A stretch of DNA of 64,000 bases from Thiofilum flexile DSM 14609. Lineage in GTDB: Bacteria > Pseudomonadota > Gammaproteobacteria > Thiotrichales > Thiotrichaceae. Positions 25,258 to 33,706 of the stretch are shown here, one piece after another (position 1 is the first letter of the stretch; every line of letters starts with the position of its first letter). The translations under genes and the position numbers were made by a program. The stretch covers positions 186,001-250,000 of the forward strand of contig NZ_KB904746.1 in assembly GCF_000380185.1 (NCBI RefSeq), given 5' to 3'. The notes under the pieces are model-generated. The model saw nothing but the letters and a program-made list of their open reading frames with translations. It made no database searches and was not told the DNA's origin.

Positions 25258-26454
25258 ATGCCACATAGCCTTAGTTTGAAAGAATTTATTATTCTTATCG
25301 CCCTGTTAACTTCCTTGCCCGCACTGGCTATTGACGCCATGTTACCCGCTTTTCAGCAAATGGGTATTGATTTAAAAGTAACCCATGCCAATGATATTCA
25401 GCTTGTTATTCCCGTATTATTTCTAGGTCTAAGCATCGGTCAATTAGTGTTTGGCCCCCTCTCGGATAGTTGGGGACGTAAATTGATTACTTATTGGGGA
25501 CTTGGCATTTTTATGCTAGGTAGCGCTATCTCTCTCTTTGCCCAAGATTTTAATACCATGTTAGTAGGACGCTTCCTACAAGGATTAGGGGCTGCTGCCC
25601 CCCGGGTTGTTAGTATTGCCATTGTCCGCGATCTCTATTCTGGGCGGCAAATGGCGCAGATTATGTCCTTTACTATGACCGTATTTATTTTAGTGCCCGC
25701 CATTGCACCTTTATTAGGTCAAGGTATTCTAGTATTTGCTAGTTGGCATGCTATTTTTGCTTTATTTTTAGTCACTGCGCTTATTGTTACCCTTTGGTAC
25801 GGCCTACGCTTAGAAGAAACACTAAAGGTAGAAAATCGTCGCCCTTTTTCGATGGCGAGTTTATGGCAAGCTGCTAAAGAAGTCTTTACGAATAAAGTAG
25901 CCATGGGTTATACCCTAGGCAGTGGTTTGATTTTTGGTGCCTTTATGGGATATATCAATTCATCCCCACAAATCTTCCAACAGCAATATAATCTCGGTGA
26001 ACAATTCCCGTTTTACTTTGGTGCTTTAGCCTTATCGTTAGGGGCTGCCTCGTTGTTAAATGCTAAATTAGTGATGAAGTATGGTATGCGGTTACTGTCC
26101 ACCATCGCGATTCGGAGTTTTACCATACTAGCACTGATTTTTGTGGTCATAGCCTATTTATACAATGGACATCCCCCTTTATGGCAACTCATGACCTATT
26201 TGCTCTTAAGCTTTTTTAGCGTGGGTTTATTATTTGGTAATCTAAACTCTTTAGCCATGGAACCCTTAGGGCATATTGCTGGTATCGGTGCTGCTATTAT
26301 TGGCTCGGTATCATCTTTATTTGCTATTCCTTTGGGCACGATCATTGGACAAAGCTATAATGGCACCGTTCTCCCTATCGTCATTGGATTCAGTGTATTG
26401 GGATTATTAACTGCTTTAACTTTACGCTGGACCAGATCTCATACTAAAGCGTAA
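25258..26454 (+). CDS. Bcr/CflA-type drug efflux transporter (MFS)
   Basis: A 398-residue proton-driven exporter with twelve predicted helices. The family pattern is clear: ALAIDAMLPAFQQMG in helix 1 and the first loop, SIGQLVFGPLSDSWGRKLI in helix 2 and loop 2-3, and GRFLQGLGAAAPRVVSIAIVRD in helix 4 with its drug/proton motif. Natural substrates of the family include sulfonamides, bicyclomycin and chloramphenicol in E. coli; the substrate here is unknown. It is divergent from thiD. The stop is 8 bp from that of the convergent DUF3301 gene. Confidence 0.88.
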   Translation: MPHSLSLKEFIILIALLTSLPALAIDAMLPAFQQMGIDLKVTHANDIQLVIPVLFLGLSIGQLVFGPLSDSWGRKLITYWGLGIFMLGSAISLFAQDFNTMLVGRFLQGLGAAAPRVVSIAIVRDLYSGRQMAQIMSFTMTVFILVPAIAPLLGQGILVFASWHAIFALFLVTALIVTLWYGLRLEETLKVENRRPFSMASLWQAAKEVFTNKVAMGYTLGSGLIFGAFMGYINSSPQIFQQQYNLGEQFPFYFGALALSLGAASLLNAKLVMKYGMRLLSTIAIRSFTILALIFVVIAYLYNGHPPLWQLMTYLLLSFFSVGLLFGNLNSLAMEPLGHIAGIGAAIIGSVSSLFAIPLGTIIGQSYNGTVLPIVIGFSVLGLLTALTLRWTRSHTKA

Positions 26455-26462
26455 ACTAATCC

Positions 26463-26828
26463 TTATGGTTTTTGGTCTAGCAACGCTTGGCGTTTATTAC
26501 GCTCGGCAGCTAGATCAATAATCGTTCCCTCTGCCGTATCCATCTGAATTTGCTCCAAACGATTACCCAACATAAACACCCTCCCATGTTGGCGCTGCAC
26601 ACCTTCTTGGCTATAGTCAAAGCCATAGATACGTTTCCAAGTCATATTGCCCGCCGGATAGCGTCCGGGCTTTAAACTTTCTAATGCCACACTTTGATCT
26701 AGAAACTGTACTTCATAACGCTCGCAGGTGCGTTTGGCTATTACAATGGCTTGCTCGCGGGCTTGTAGGGTACTGATCCAAAACCACACCATCAGCCCCA
26801 AGGCTCCTAAAATAAATAAACCGGTCAT
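26463..26828 (-). CDS. DUF3301 membrane-anchored protein
   Basis: A 121-residue protein with one N-terminal membrane helix (LFILGALGLMVWFWIST) and a small cytoplasmic domain. The run from QAREQAIVIAKRTCER through VQFLDQSVAL and WKRIYGFDYS to the end matches DUF3301, a short family with no known function common in gammaproteobacteria. Monocistronic, divergent from proC with a 75 bp gap. Confidence 0.8.
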   Translation of the reverse strand: MTGLFILGALGLMVWFWISTLQAREQAIVIAKRTCERYEVQFLDQSVALESLKPGRYPAGNMTWKRIYGFDYSQEGVQRQHGRVFMLGNRLEQIQMDTAEGTIIDLAAERNKRQALLDQKP

Positions 26829-26865
26829 AGTGTTCCTATCATTATTGCTTTAGTCTTGACCCCAG

Positions 26866-26871
26866 TATAAT
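26866..26871 (+). promoter_or_regulatory. -10 element of the proC promoter
   Basis: A perfect TATAAT lies 33-38 bp before the proC start, in the gap shared with the divergent DUF3301 gene. No good -35 box sits at 16-18 bp upstream, so only the -10 is called. Confidence 0.4.
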
Positions 26872-26903
26872 GCGACTATTATTCATCAGGCGACTTTATA
26901 GTT

Positions 26904-27773
26904 ATGCACAATTTATCAACCGCTACTAGGGATACTCTACAATTGTCTCAACAAAAATTAACCATTGCCTTTATTGGTTCTGGCAATATGGCGCGTAGTT
27001 TAATCTTGGGCTTACTACGTGATAACTCAAGCCCTATTGCCATTCGTGTATCGGATCCCGACCCAAATCAACTAGCCGCTATCCAGCAGCATTGGCCTGA
27101 AATCACCACCTCTACCTCGAATGAAACGATTGTTCAAGGGGCTGATATTGTAGTGCTAGCGGTTAAACCCCAAGTGATGCGCGAAGTAGCTCAAGCCTTA
27201 GCCGCGAGTTGTCAAACGACCCGTCCCTTGATTATATCGATAGCCGCAGGCATCACGATAGACTCCCTACAGCAATGGCTAGGTGGACAACTGCCTATTG
27301 TGCGCTGTATGCCCAACACGCCGGCTTTGGTTCAGGCGGGTGCGACGGGTTTATACGCCAATCCTTTAGTCAGTGAGCCACAGCGTAATCAAGCAGAGAG
27401 TATTTTACGCAGTGTCGGCATCACCCTATGGTTTGAAGAGGAAGCCGCCTTAAATGCTGTCACTGCGGTGTCAGGCAGTGGGCCGGCCTATTTCTTTTTA
27501 GTCATGGAAGCGATGCAAGCCGCCGCTCAGCACTTAGGTTTACCTACAAAAGAAGCTGGTTTGCTCGTGGTGCAAACCGCTTTAGGAGCCGCTAAGCTAG
27601 CATTAGAAAGCCAAGAGTCACCCGCCGAATTACGGCGTAAAGTCACCTCTAAAGGTGGAACAACGGCGGCGGCAATCGATATACTTCAAGAGAAACAATT
27701 AGCTGCTATTTTTTTAGAGGCGATGCAAGCTGCTACTAAACGCTCTGAAACCCTCGCGGCTGAAAATAGTTAA
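26904..27773 (+). CDS. proC: Pyrroline-5-carboxylate reductase
   Basis: A 289-residue NAD(P)H-dependent enzyme for the last step of proline synthesis. The dinucleotide motif is IAFIGSGNMARSLILGL, then VLAVKPQVM, RCMPNTPALVQAGATGLYA, AVSGSGPAYFFLVMEA and the C-terminal VTSKGGTTAAAIDIL. The N-terminus is about 15 residues longer than E. coli ProC (269), so a later start is possible, but no internal Met with a ribosome binding site is evident. yggT follows after 11 bp and is probably co-transcribed, a common gammaproteobacterial arrangement. Confidence 0.95.
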   Translation: MHNLSTATRDTLQLSQQKLTIAFIGSGNMARSLILGLLRDNSSPIAIRVSDPDPNQLAAIQQHWPEITTSTSNETIVQGADIVVLAVKPQVMREVAQALAASCQTTRPLIISIAAGITIDSLQQWLGGQLPIVRCMPNTPALVQAGATGLYANPLVSEPQRNQAESILRSVGITLWFEEEAALNAVTAVSGSGPAYFFLVMEAMQAAAQHLGLPTKEAGLLVVQTALGAAKLALESQESPAELRRKVTSKGGTTAAAIDILQEKQLAAIFLEAMQAATKRSETLAAENS

Positions 27774-27784
27774 GGATTACTTTT

Positions 27785-28342
27785 ATGGTTATACAACAAA
27801 TTTTGGTCTTTTTATTTTCGACCTTATTTTCATTTTATATCGGGGCAATACTAATTCGCTTCTTATTAGCTTGGTCACGTGCCGATTTTTACAATCCCTT
27901 TTCACAATTTCTGGTCAAAATCACTAACCCGCCTTTAGTAAAATTAAGACGTATTATTCCCGCATTAGGTAAATTAGATACAGCATCCCTAGTATTAGCG
28001 TTAGTGCTACAAATCGCTTTGATTATACTACTCGTGATTATCCAAGGGGCGAATGGGAAAATTAGCGCTAATATTTTCTATATTATATTTCTAGCTATGA
28101 CGGAGCTGATTCGCACGGTGATCTGGATTTATATTATTGCTTTAATTGTTCAGGCAGTTTTGAGCTGGACTAATAATCTACACGGCAATCCATTAGCGGG
28201 ATTATTGGATAGCCTAACTAGACCCTTATTAAAACCCGTGCAAAAATATATACCACTTGTTTCAGGAATTGATATGTCACCGATGGTGGTTATGATGGGG
28301 TTATATATTATTTTAATTATTTTAGGACCTTCACCACTCTAA
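27785..28342 (+). CDS. yggT: YggT family membrane protein
   Basis: A 185-residue inner membrane protein made of two tandem YggT repeats. Each has a helix followed by a proline-rich amphipathic segment: NPFSQFLVKITNPPLVKLRR in the first and NPLAGLLDSLTRPLLKPVQK in the second, each ending in IP. E. coli YggT has been linked to osmotic stress tolerance, and homologues to cell division and plastid nucleoids, but the molecular role is open. It lies 11 bp behind proC. Confidence 0.88.
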   Translation: MVIQQILVFLFSTLFSFYIGAILIRFLLAWSRADFYNPFSQFLVKITNPPLVKLRRIIPALGKLDTASLVLALVLQIALIILLVIIQGANGKISANIFYIIFLAMTELIRTVIWIYIIALIVQAVLSWTNNLHGNPLAGLLDSLTRPLLKPVQKYIPLVSGIDMSPMVVMMGLYIILIILGPSPL

Positions 28343-28364
28343 GAGAAGGAGAAGGCGGTAACTA

Positions 28365-28393
28365 AGAGTGCAGTGATAGACTCACTGCACTCT
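28365..28393. terminator. Perfect 12-bp stem-loop between yggT and the RRM gene
   Basis: AGAGTGCAGTGA and TCACTGCACTCT are perfect complements around a 5-base loop, and pairing can extend past one bulge. It lies between convergent genes, 22 bp after yggT and 11 bp after the RRM gene's stop. No T-run is present on either strand, so it is another stem of the type seen at 18061 and 39156. Confidence 0.6.
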
Positions 28394-28404
28394 AGTATCA
28401 GTGA

Positions 28405-28752
28405 TTAGTAATCACGACGACGAGGTGCTGAGCGTGAATCACCACGGTCACCGCGATCACCACCGCGTGGAGCATCGCCACGGGGTTTAAAGTCACGACG
28501 AGGTCTCTCTTCACGAGGCTTGGCTTCATTAACTTTAATATTACGACCACCAAAGCTATGCTCGTTTAGACCGCTGATTGCATTAGCGGCATCGCTTGCG
28601 TCTGCCATCTCTACAAAGCCGAAGCCTTTAGATTGACCAGTCATCTTGTCTTTAATCAGACTGACGCTAACGACTTCACCATATTCTGCAAACAGGTCAC
28701 GAAGATCGTCATCACTTATCTTATAGGGAAGATTCCCAACATAAATATTCAC
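28405..28752 (-). CDS. RRM-type RNA-binding protein with RGG-like tail
   Basis: A 115-residue protein. RNP2 (IYVGNL, 3-8) and RNP1 (KGFGFVEM, 42-49) define one complete RNA recognition motif. Residues 80-115 are an Arg/Gly/Asp-rich tail (RGG/RGD repeats) as in cold-induced cyanobacterial and proteobacterial RNA-binding proteins. I place the start at the GTG at 28752 because RNP2 must be near the N-terminus in this family; the frame stays open upstream to 28926 but that part has no protein-like character. GAG lies 9 bp before the GTG, a weak site. An AT dinucleotide tract and a structured leader precede it. Expected to bind single-stranded RNA, perhaps under cold or stress. Confidence 0.88.
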   Translation of the reverse strand: MNIYVGNLPYKISDDDLRDLFAEYGEVVSVSLIKDKMTGQSKGFGFVEMADASDAANAISGLNEHSFGGRNIKVNEAKPREERPRRDFKPRGDAPRGGDRGDRGDSRSAPRRRDY

Positions 28753-28990
28753 TATTTTAATCTCATATATATATATCGTACCCTGTTCGAGAAACATTAG
28801 GAGGCAACCAGGACTACACATTACCCACCAATGATCAGGCCGAAGCCTAACTGCAACAGAACACCCGCCACCTCTCTCCATTGGCTTTAAGCGACAGGCA
28901 TCCTCACTAGTAGCTGGCACACGCACCGCTAAACGTAAAACTATCGACTAACAGTAGTCCCTTAGATCGTACGTAACAACTCATCGACGA
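28753..28990 (-). ncRNA. Candidate structured 5' leader of the RRM gene
   Basis: On the minus strand the 240 bp before the RRM gene are more GC-rich and structured than other gaps. The clearest element is a hairpin TTAGGC-TTCG-GCCTGA (28835-28850) with a stable UUCG tetraloop. It is flanked by CCAATG and CATTGG, which can pair and enclose it. An (AT)n tract follows just before the start codon, which could act as a thermosensitive element. I know of no Rfam family that fits. The promoter, and so the 5' end of the RNA, was not located. Confidence 0.4.
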
Positions 28991-28995
28991 TTAAA

Positions 28996-30591
28996 TCATA
29001 GAATCGATTCTAGTGTCTCATTGAAATAGTGCTCCAGAAATTCATCAAAAGCAATATTATTCTCAGTTTCTAGTAATTTTTGTTGTTGTAATGATTGTAA
29101 AGCCAGAGCTGTCCAGTCATTTTCTAGTGCTTCAGGCAAGTTTCGGTTCATAAATAAACTTTTATGACGCTGCGATTGTTCATTTGCGAACTCAAAAAAG
29201 CTCCCTGCTGCCATTATTTCCGTTAATACTCGCGCAGAAGGGGTTAACTCTGGCTCTTGCACCAAAATGGTGTGTGCATTTAATGCTTGTGTATAACGGG
29301 TTTCATTATGGGTTTGATCTAATAACTGTGCTACACCTTGCATAGCCTGTATTAATTCATTCGCCCATTCAGATAGTAAAATTTTACTATTTAAGCGGTT
29401 TAAATATAATTGTGGATCACGACCATAGTGAGCGACGGCTAATTGATTCGCATTGGTCATTTCACGTTCGGTTTTGTCAATTAAGGGGCTTTCTTGCAAT
29501 AAACAAAAGTGCATAAAAACCTCAATGAATGCCATTTGCTCCGTAGTAAGCCCAGCCGGATCAAAAGGATTGATATCCAGAGAACGCAGCTCTACATAGC
29601 CTATTCCACGGCGGGTTAAAGCGGTGATAGGTTTCTCAAAGCCCTTTAAAGGCTGCTTAGGACGCACGGTGCTGTAGTATTCATTTTCAATTTGTAAAAT
29701 ATTCGCGTTAAGCTGCCGATACTCGCCGTCTACTTTTACCCCAATCTTGGCATACTCTGCACTGGGGGTACTAATTGCATGGCGCAAACTAGCCACATAA
29801 CTCTCTAAGGTGTTGTAGCAAACCTTAACACCACTATCATGCTCTTTGGTATTAGTATAGCCAATATTACCCATACGCAATGAGGTACCATAAGGCTCAT
29901 ATAGGGTAAACTCCTTAAACGCCTTAAAACCTTCTGCAGGCGCACGACCATTTAAGAAGCTCTTACAAATCGCTGGCGATGCACCAAATAAGTAAATAAT
30001 TAACCAACCATAGCGCTGAATATTGCGAATCATGCGGATATAGGCGCGATCCTTAAAGCTACGTAAATCCGTAGCCCCTTCTGGTTCCATAGCAAACCAT
30101 ACCGGCCAGAAATCCTCTGAAATCGAATAGTTATAATGGATACCGGCAATCACTTGCATGATTTTACCATAGCGCCACGCTAACCCCTGACGGTAAACAT
30201 GCTTCATTTTCCCTGCATTAGATGAGCCATATTCCGCAATACGTACATCCGCCTCACCGCGTAAGACGCAAGGCATGCTATTCGTCCACAATAGCTCATT
30301 ACCTAGACGCTGATAGACAAAGGTTTCTAGATCTAATAAATAATCTAATGCCTGTGTCGCTCGCGCTTGTGGGGGGGTGATCAGCTCTAATAAAGCCTCC
30401 GAGTAATCGGTGGTAATCCACGGATTCGTGAGTGCTGAACCTAATACCTGTGGGTGATTGGTTTGAGCAATATGTCCCGCTGAATTAACACGCAAACTTT
30501 CCTTTTCAAGCCCCGTTTTAGCATAACGCAAATAAGTATGTAGATTGGAGGCTTGAATACTGCGTAGACGTTGTTCGAGTACTTGATACAC
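28996..30591 (-). CDS. gshA: Glutamate-cysteine ligase
   Basis: A 531-residue gammaproteobacterial-type ligase (E. coli 518) that joins glutamate and cysteine with ATP, the first step of glutathione synthesis. Marks: GLEKESLRVNSAGHIAQTNH near the N-terminus, ALTNPWITTDYSEALLELIT, IGVKVDGEYRQLN and GIGYVELRSLDINPFDPAG. I place the start at the GTG at 30591 (MYQVLEQ), because GGAAG lies 7 bp upstream and family similarity begins there; the frame is open to 30663, giving 24 additional residues unlike the family. trmB is upstream on the same strand with a gap of about 110 bp from this start. Confidence 0.93.
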   Translation of the reverse strand: MYQVLEQRLRSIQASNLHTYLRYAKTGLEKESLRVNSAGHIAQTNHPQVLGSALTNPWITTDYSEALLELITPPQARATQALDYLLDLETFVYQRLGNELLWTNSMPCVLRGEADVRIAEYGSSNAGKMKHVYRQGLAWRYGKIMQVIAGIHYNYSISEDFWPVWFAMEPEGATDLRSFKDRAYIRMIRNIQRYGWLIIYLFGASPAICKSFLNGRAPAEGFKAFKEFTLYEPYGTSLRMGNIGYTNTKEHDSGVKVCYNTLESYVASLRHAISTPSAEYAKIGVKVDGEYRQLNANILQIENEYYSTVRPKQPLKGFEKPITALTRRGIGYVELRSLDINPFDPAGLTTEQMAFIEVFMHFCLLQESPLIDKTEREMTNANQLAVAHYGRDPQLYLNRLNSKILLSEWANELIQAMQGVAQLLDQTHNETRYTQALNAHTILVQEPELTPSARVLTEIMAAGSFFEFANEQSQRHKSLFMNRNLPEALENDWTALALQSLQQQKLLETENNIAFDEFLEHYFNETLESIL

Positions 30592-30702
30592 AATAGAACT
30601 TCCGGGGTTCACTAATAAAGGGCGCTCATTACACCACACTCCCCCCATAATGCAAATGAACACAGCTCGTGGGACTGCTTAACCCAACTGTTATCAGGGG
30701 TA

Positions 30703-31401
30703 TTACACTCTTTGATAAATCAAGTCCCAAACCCCATGACCTAGGCGCTGCCCGCGCTGCTCAAATTTAGTTAAAGGTCGATGCGCAGGGCGCTCCACAA
30801 AGGGAGAGTCGGCCTGTAAGCGTTTTAACTGAGGGTTAGCGTCTAAGACCTCAGCCATATGTTGCGCATAAGGCTCCCAATCGGTTGCTAAATGAATCAG
30901 ACCATTCGTAGTCAAACGGGATACTAATAACTCAACAAACTCTGTTTGAATAATACGACGCTTATGGTGGCGTTTTTTATGCCAAGGATCAGGGAAAAAT
31001 ATCTGTACCCGCTCAAGTGATTGGGGCGCAATGCGTTGTTTTAAAATTTCCACCGCATCGGTATTGATCACTCGTACATTGTTGAGCTGATCCCGTTGCA
31101 GCAAATGCAATAGGTGTCCCACGCCGGGGGTATGGACTTCTACCCCAATGAAATTGTATTCCGGCATGGCTTTAGCCATTTGTGCCAAAGTTTCACCATT
31201 ACCAAAACCAATTTCAAAAACCACGGGCGCGGTACGCTGAAAGAGTGCCTGATAATCTAGGGTACTCGTTCCTTCATCAATTCCCAACGTTGACCAGCCG
31301 GTTTCAATGGCTTGTTCTTGGCCTTTTGTCAGCCGTCCAGTACGTAATACAAAGCTACGGATAGTACGGTGATGGGTATTTTCGGGAGCGGGTGTCGTCA
31401 T
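30703..31401 (-). CDS. trmB: tRNA (guanine(46)-N(7))-methyltransferase
   Basis: A 232-residue SAM-dependent methyltransferase that makes m7G46 in the tRNA variable loop. Marks: IRSFVLRTGRLTKGQ at the N-terminus, VFEIGFGNGETLAQMAK (SAM motif I), FIGVEVHTPGVGHLL, the catalytic region VQIFFPDPWHKKRHHKRRI, and the C-terminal LTKFEQRGQRLGHGVWDL. The length is normal. It lies between gshA and cysQ on the same strand, with gaps of 58 bp or more, so it may form part of a loose operon. Confidence 0.95.
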   Translation of the reverse strand: MTTPAPENTHHRTIRSFVLRTGRLTKGQEQAIETGWSTLGIDEGTSTLDYQALFQRTAPVVFEIGFGNGETLAQMAKAMPEYNFIGVEVHTPGVGHLLHLLQRDQLNNVRVINTDAVEILKQRIAPQSLERVQIFFPDPWHKKRHHKRRIIQTEFVELLVSRLTTNGLIHLATDWEPYAQHMAEVLDANPQLKRLQADSPFVERPAHRPLTKFEQRGQRLGHGVWDLIYQRV

Positions 31402-31459
31402 AAGTCAAAGTCCAAAATCATCGCGCAGGCATTCTGCCATCACTTCGGCCTAGTGTCAG

Positions 31460-32254
31460 CTACTTTGGCAGGTATTGCGACCAATCGTGGAATTCGCTAC
31501 CCATCACAAAAAACTGGGGATTTAACAGCGAATCTTTAGTGTTATAACGCAAAGGTTCATTCGTGGTTGTCACCATATGCCCCCCCGCTTCGGTAACTAT
31601 AATTTGTGCTGCTGCGGTATCCCACTCTGAAGTAGGCCCTAAACGGGGATATAGATCTGCATCACCTTCGGCGACACGACAAGCTTTAATAATACTCCCC
31701 ACCGTTTGATAAACATGTTCTCCCACATTAGCTAAAAAAACCGGCATAATCTCATCACGATGTGAATTGCTACCAATAATCACGGGTGGGGTCGCCAAGG
31801 GGCGGGTATGTATAGGCACTAGCTCCTCCCCTATGAGTTTATAGGCACCATTCCCTAAACTCGCTACCCATAGCTCTTGTAATGCAGGTGCATAGACCAC
31901 GCCTAACACCGGCTCATGCTCATGAATGAGCGCAATTAAAATAGCAAACTGATCATTGCGCTTAATAAACTCGCGGGTGCCATCTAAAGGATCGACTAAC
32001 CAATAGGTATCCCACTCCTGACGCTCAGTAAAGGGGACTTGTACAGACTCTTCCGACAAAATCGGATAATCAGGGGTAAGCTGTCTTAGCCCTTCCACAA
32101 TATGATGATGAGAGGCTAAATCTGCCGCTGTGAGAGGGGAATTATCCAATTTATCATTCACAACAAAATCAGCTTGGTTATAAATCGCTAAAATTTTATC
32201 GCCTGCTTCCAGCGCGATTTGTATCACGGCGTAGGATAGGGTTTCTAAATTCAT
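31460..32254 (-). CDS. cysQ: 3'(2'),5'-bisphosphate nucleotidase CysQ
   Basis: A 264-residue magnesium-dependent, lithium-sensitive phosphatase of the inositol monophosphatase fold. It recycles 3'-phosphoadenosine 5'-phosphate left over from sulfate assimilation. Metal ligands are visible in ILSEESVQ, WLVDPLDGTREFIKR and SEWDTAAAQIIVTEAGG. The length is typical (E. coli 246). It is divergent from an exported metallopeptidase gene. In a sulfur-oxidising host the enzyme would serve ordinary sulfate assimilation, not energy metabolism. Confidence 0.93.
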   Translation of the reverse strand: MNLETLSYAVIQIALEAGDKILAIYNQADFVVNDKLDNSPLTAADLASHHHIVEGLRQLTPDYPILSEESVQVPFTERQEWDTYWLVDPLDGTREFIKRNDQFAILIALIHEHEPVLGVVYAPALQELWVASLGNGAYKLIGEELVPIHTRPLATPPVIIGSNSHRDEIMPVFLANVGEHVYQTVGSIIKACRVAEGDADLYPRLGPTSEWDTAAAQIIVTEAGGHMVTTTNEPLRYNTKDSLLNPQFFVMGSEFHDWSQYLPK

Positions 32255-32400
32255 AATAGGCCTCAGGTGTTAAATACATTCCGACCAAGCGCCCCCGCTT
32301 TGCCGATTGTCGGCTGCTTAGTTATGTACATCATAAAATTTTGGGTGCTTTCATATAGCTGTGCTGTGATGAGCCTACTATAACCCTAATTGTGATCATC

Positions 32401-33111
32401 ATGGCTATAATACGCGTCCTGCTGAATTATTTCCTAGTAGCAAGCTTAAGCGTGTTGGGTATGAGTTTAGCAAAGGCCGAGCCTGATACACGCACTCATA
32501 CCATTCGTGGTTGGAGCATTCACTACAATGCACAATTGGCTAAGCAAGAGACTAAAACGCTACTACGCACCTTTATACTACTTGATGATAAATTAGAGCA
32601 AATCAGTGCCTTACTACCCAAAGCGGCATTGGAGCATCTGAAGCAAGTACCCATTTGGATTAGTAAAGGACAAGGTTCTGGATTAGCCTACCATGCCTCA
32701 CCGACTTGGCTTTTAACGCATGGACGTGATCCGCAATTAGCCGCGAGTATTGAATTACAACTTGATGACTTTGCTACATGGTCAGAAAACCAGCCACTGG
32801 TATTATTACATGAGTTAGCTCATGCCTTACACCATCAGGTCTTTCATTATAAAAATGCCTTGATCACGGAGGCGTTTCAAAATGCTAAAGCTACTCGGCT
32901 CTATCAATCGGTACAGCGCTATGATGGTAGTGAAGCCAAGGCGTATGCTTTAGAAAATGAGCGTGAATACTTTGCTGAACTGACGGAAAGCTATTTTGGA
33001 CTCAATGACTATTACCCTTTTAATCGCCAACAGTTAAAAGCTTATGATCCAGTCGGTTATCATATGATTGAAACCTTGTGGTATAGCGACTTTCCCTCTG
33101 ATGATAGCTAA
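32401..33111 (+). CDS. Exported zinc metallopeptidase-like protein (HExxH)
   Basis: A 236-residue protein with a signal peptide (LLNYFLVASLSVLGMSLAKA, cleavage near residue 26). The zinc motif is HELAH (137-141) in LVLLHELAHALHH, and ENEREYFAELTESYFG (185-200) supplies the probable third ligand Glu and a helix, a pattern of gluzincins related to the anthrax lethal factor-like peptidases. I chose ATG 32401; an in-frame GTG at 32392 is possible and neither has a good ribosome binding site. Substrate unknown. Similar single-domain proteins occur in bacteria and some eukaryotes. Monocistronic. Confidence 0.75.
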   Translation: MAIIRVLLNYFLVASLSVLGMSLAKAEPDTRTHTIRGWSIHYNAQLAKQETKTLLRTFILLDDKLEQISALLPKAALEHLKQVPIWISKGQGSGLAYHASPTWLLTHGRDPQLAASIELQLDDFATWSENQPLVLLHELAHALHHQVFHYKNALITEAFQNAKATRLYQSVQRYDGSEAKAYALENEREYFAELTESYFGLNDYYPFNRQQLKAYDPVGYHMIETLWYSDFPSDDS

Positions 33112-33121
33112 TAACCTCATG

Positions 33122-33682
33122 TTAAGAACGCAACTGTCGTGCCCTCACCCAATCACGCACCATAAACAAAGCTAAAATACTACGTCCCTCACTCAGCTCA
33201 TCACGTGCTATTAGCTCATCCAGTTCACTGAGTTTACAAGGTACAACTTCCAAAGGTTCTGGCTCATCACCTTCTGCTGTTGCAGGATACAGCTCAGTAG
33301 CTAATACAATATTCGTTTTATGTCCCATATAGCCGGGTGAAAGGGTGATTCGTTTTAATAATTCTAACTGTCTTGCACCATGCCCCACCTCCTCCATTAA
33401 CTCGCGATTTGCGGCTATTAATAAATCCTCCCCCATTTCCACCGCCCCCTTTGGAAAGGCTAACTCATAGCGCTCGGTTCCCGCCGAATACTCCCGAATC
33501 ATGAGCACCGTGTCATAATCCGCCAGCAAAGGCACAATCAATACCCCACCAATACCCCGTGAAGCTAACCGTTCATAAGTACGGGTGACACCATTACTAA
33601 AAGTTAAATCCAGCTCTTCAATACGAAAGATGCGACTACTGGCAACTAAGCGTTTTTCGTGTATGGTAGGTAAATTCGACAT
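33122..33682 (-). CDS. nudE: ADP compounds hydrolase NudE
   Basis: A 186-residue Nudix hydrolase that splits ADP-ribose, NADH and diadenosine compounds. The Nudix box GX5EX7REUXEEXGU is complete: G-AVEMG-E-DLLIAAN-RELMEEVG. The N-terminal region (SSRIFRIEELDLTFSNGV, then YERLASRG) and GDEPEPLEVV match E. coli NudE. It is divergent from yrfG with a 24 bp gap, the arrangement also found in E. coli. Confidence 0.92.
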   Translation of the reverse strand: MSNLPTIHEKRLVASSRIFRIEELDLTFSNGVTRTYERLASRGIGGVLIVPLLADYDTVLMIREYSAGTERYELAFPKGAVEMGEDLLIAANRELMEEVGHGARQLELLKRITLSPGYMGHKTNIVLATELYPATAEGDEPEPLEVVPCKLSELDELIARDELSEGRSILALFMVRDWVRARQLRS

Positions 33683-33706
33683 TATGAATCCTAATAGGTG
33701 TTTTAG

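Noticed and set aside
28800-28920. Glycine riboswitch, 4.5S or 6S RNA in the RRM leader
   Set aside because: GGAGAGA occurs by itself, but the other conserved blocks of the glycine element are missing. The GGAAGGAAGCA-type loop of 4.5S RNA is missing and the ends do not pair as in 6S RNA.
28753-28926. Upstream extension of the RRM reading frame to 28926
   Set aside because: The frame is open, but RNP2 is always near the N-terminus in this family, and the extension passes through a hairpin and an (AT)n tract and does not look like protein. The GTG at 28752 is preferred.
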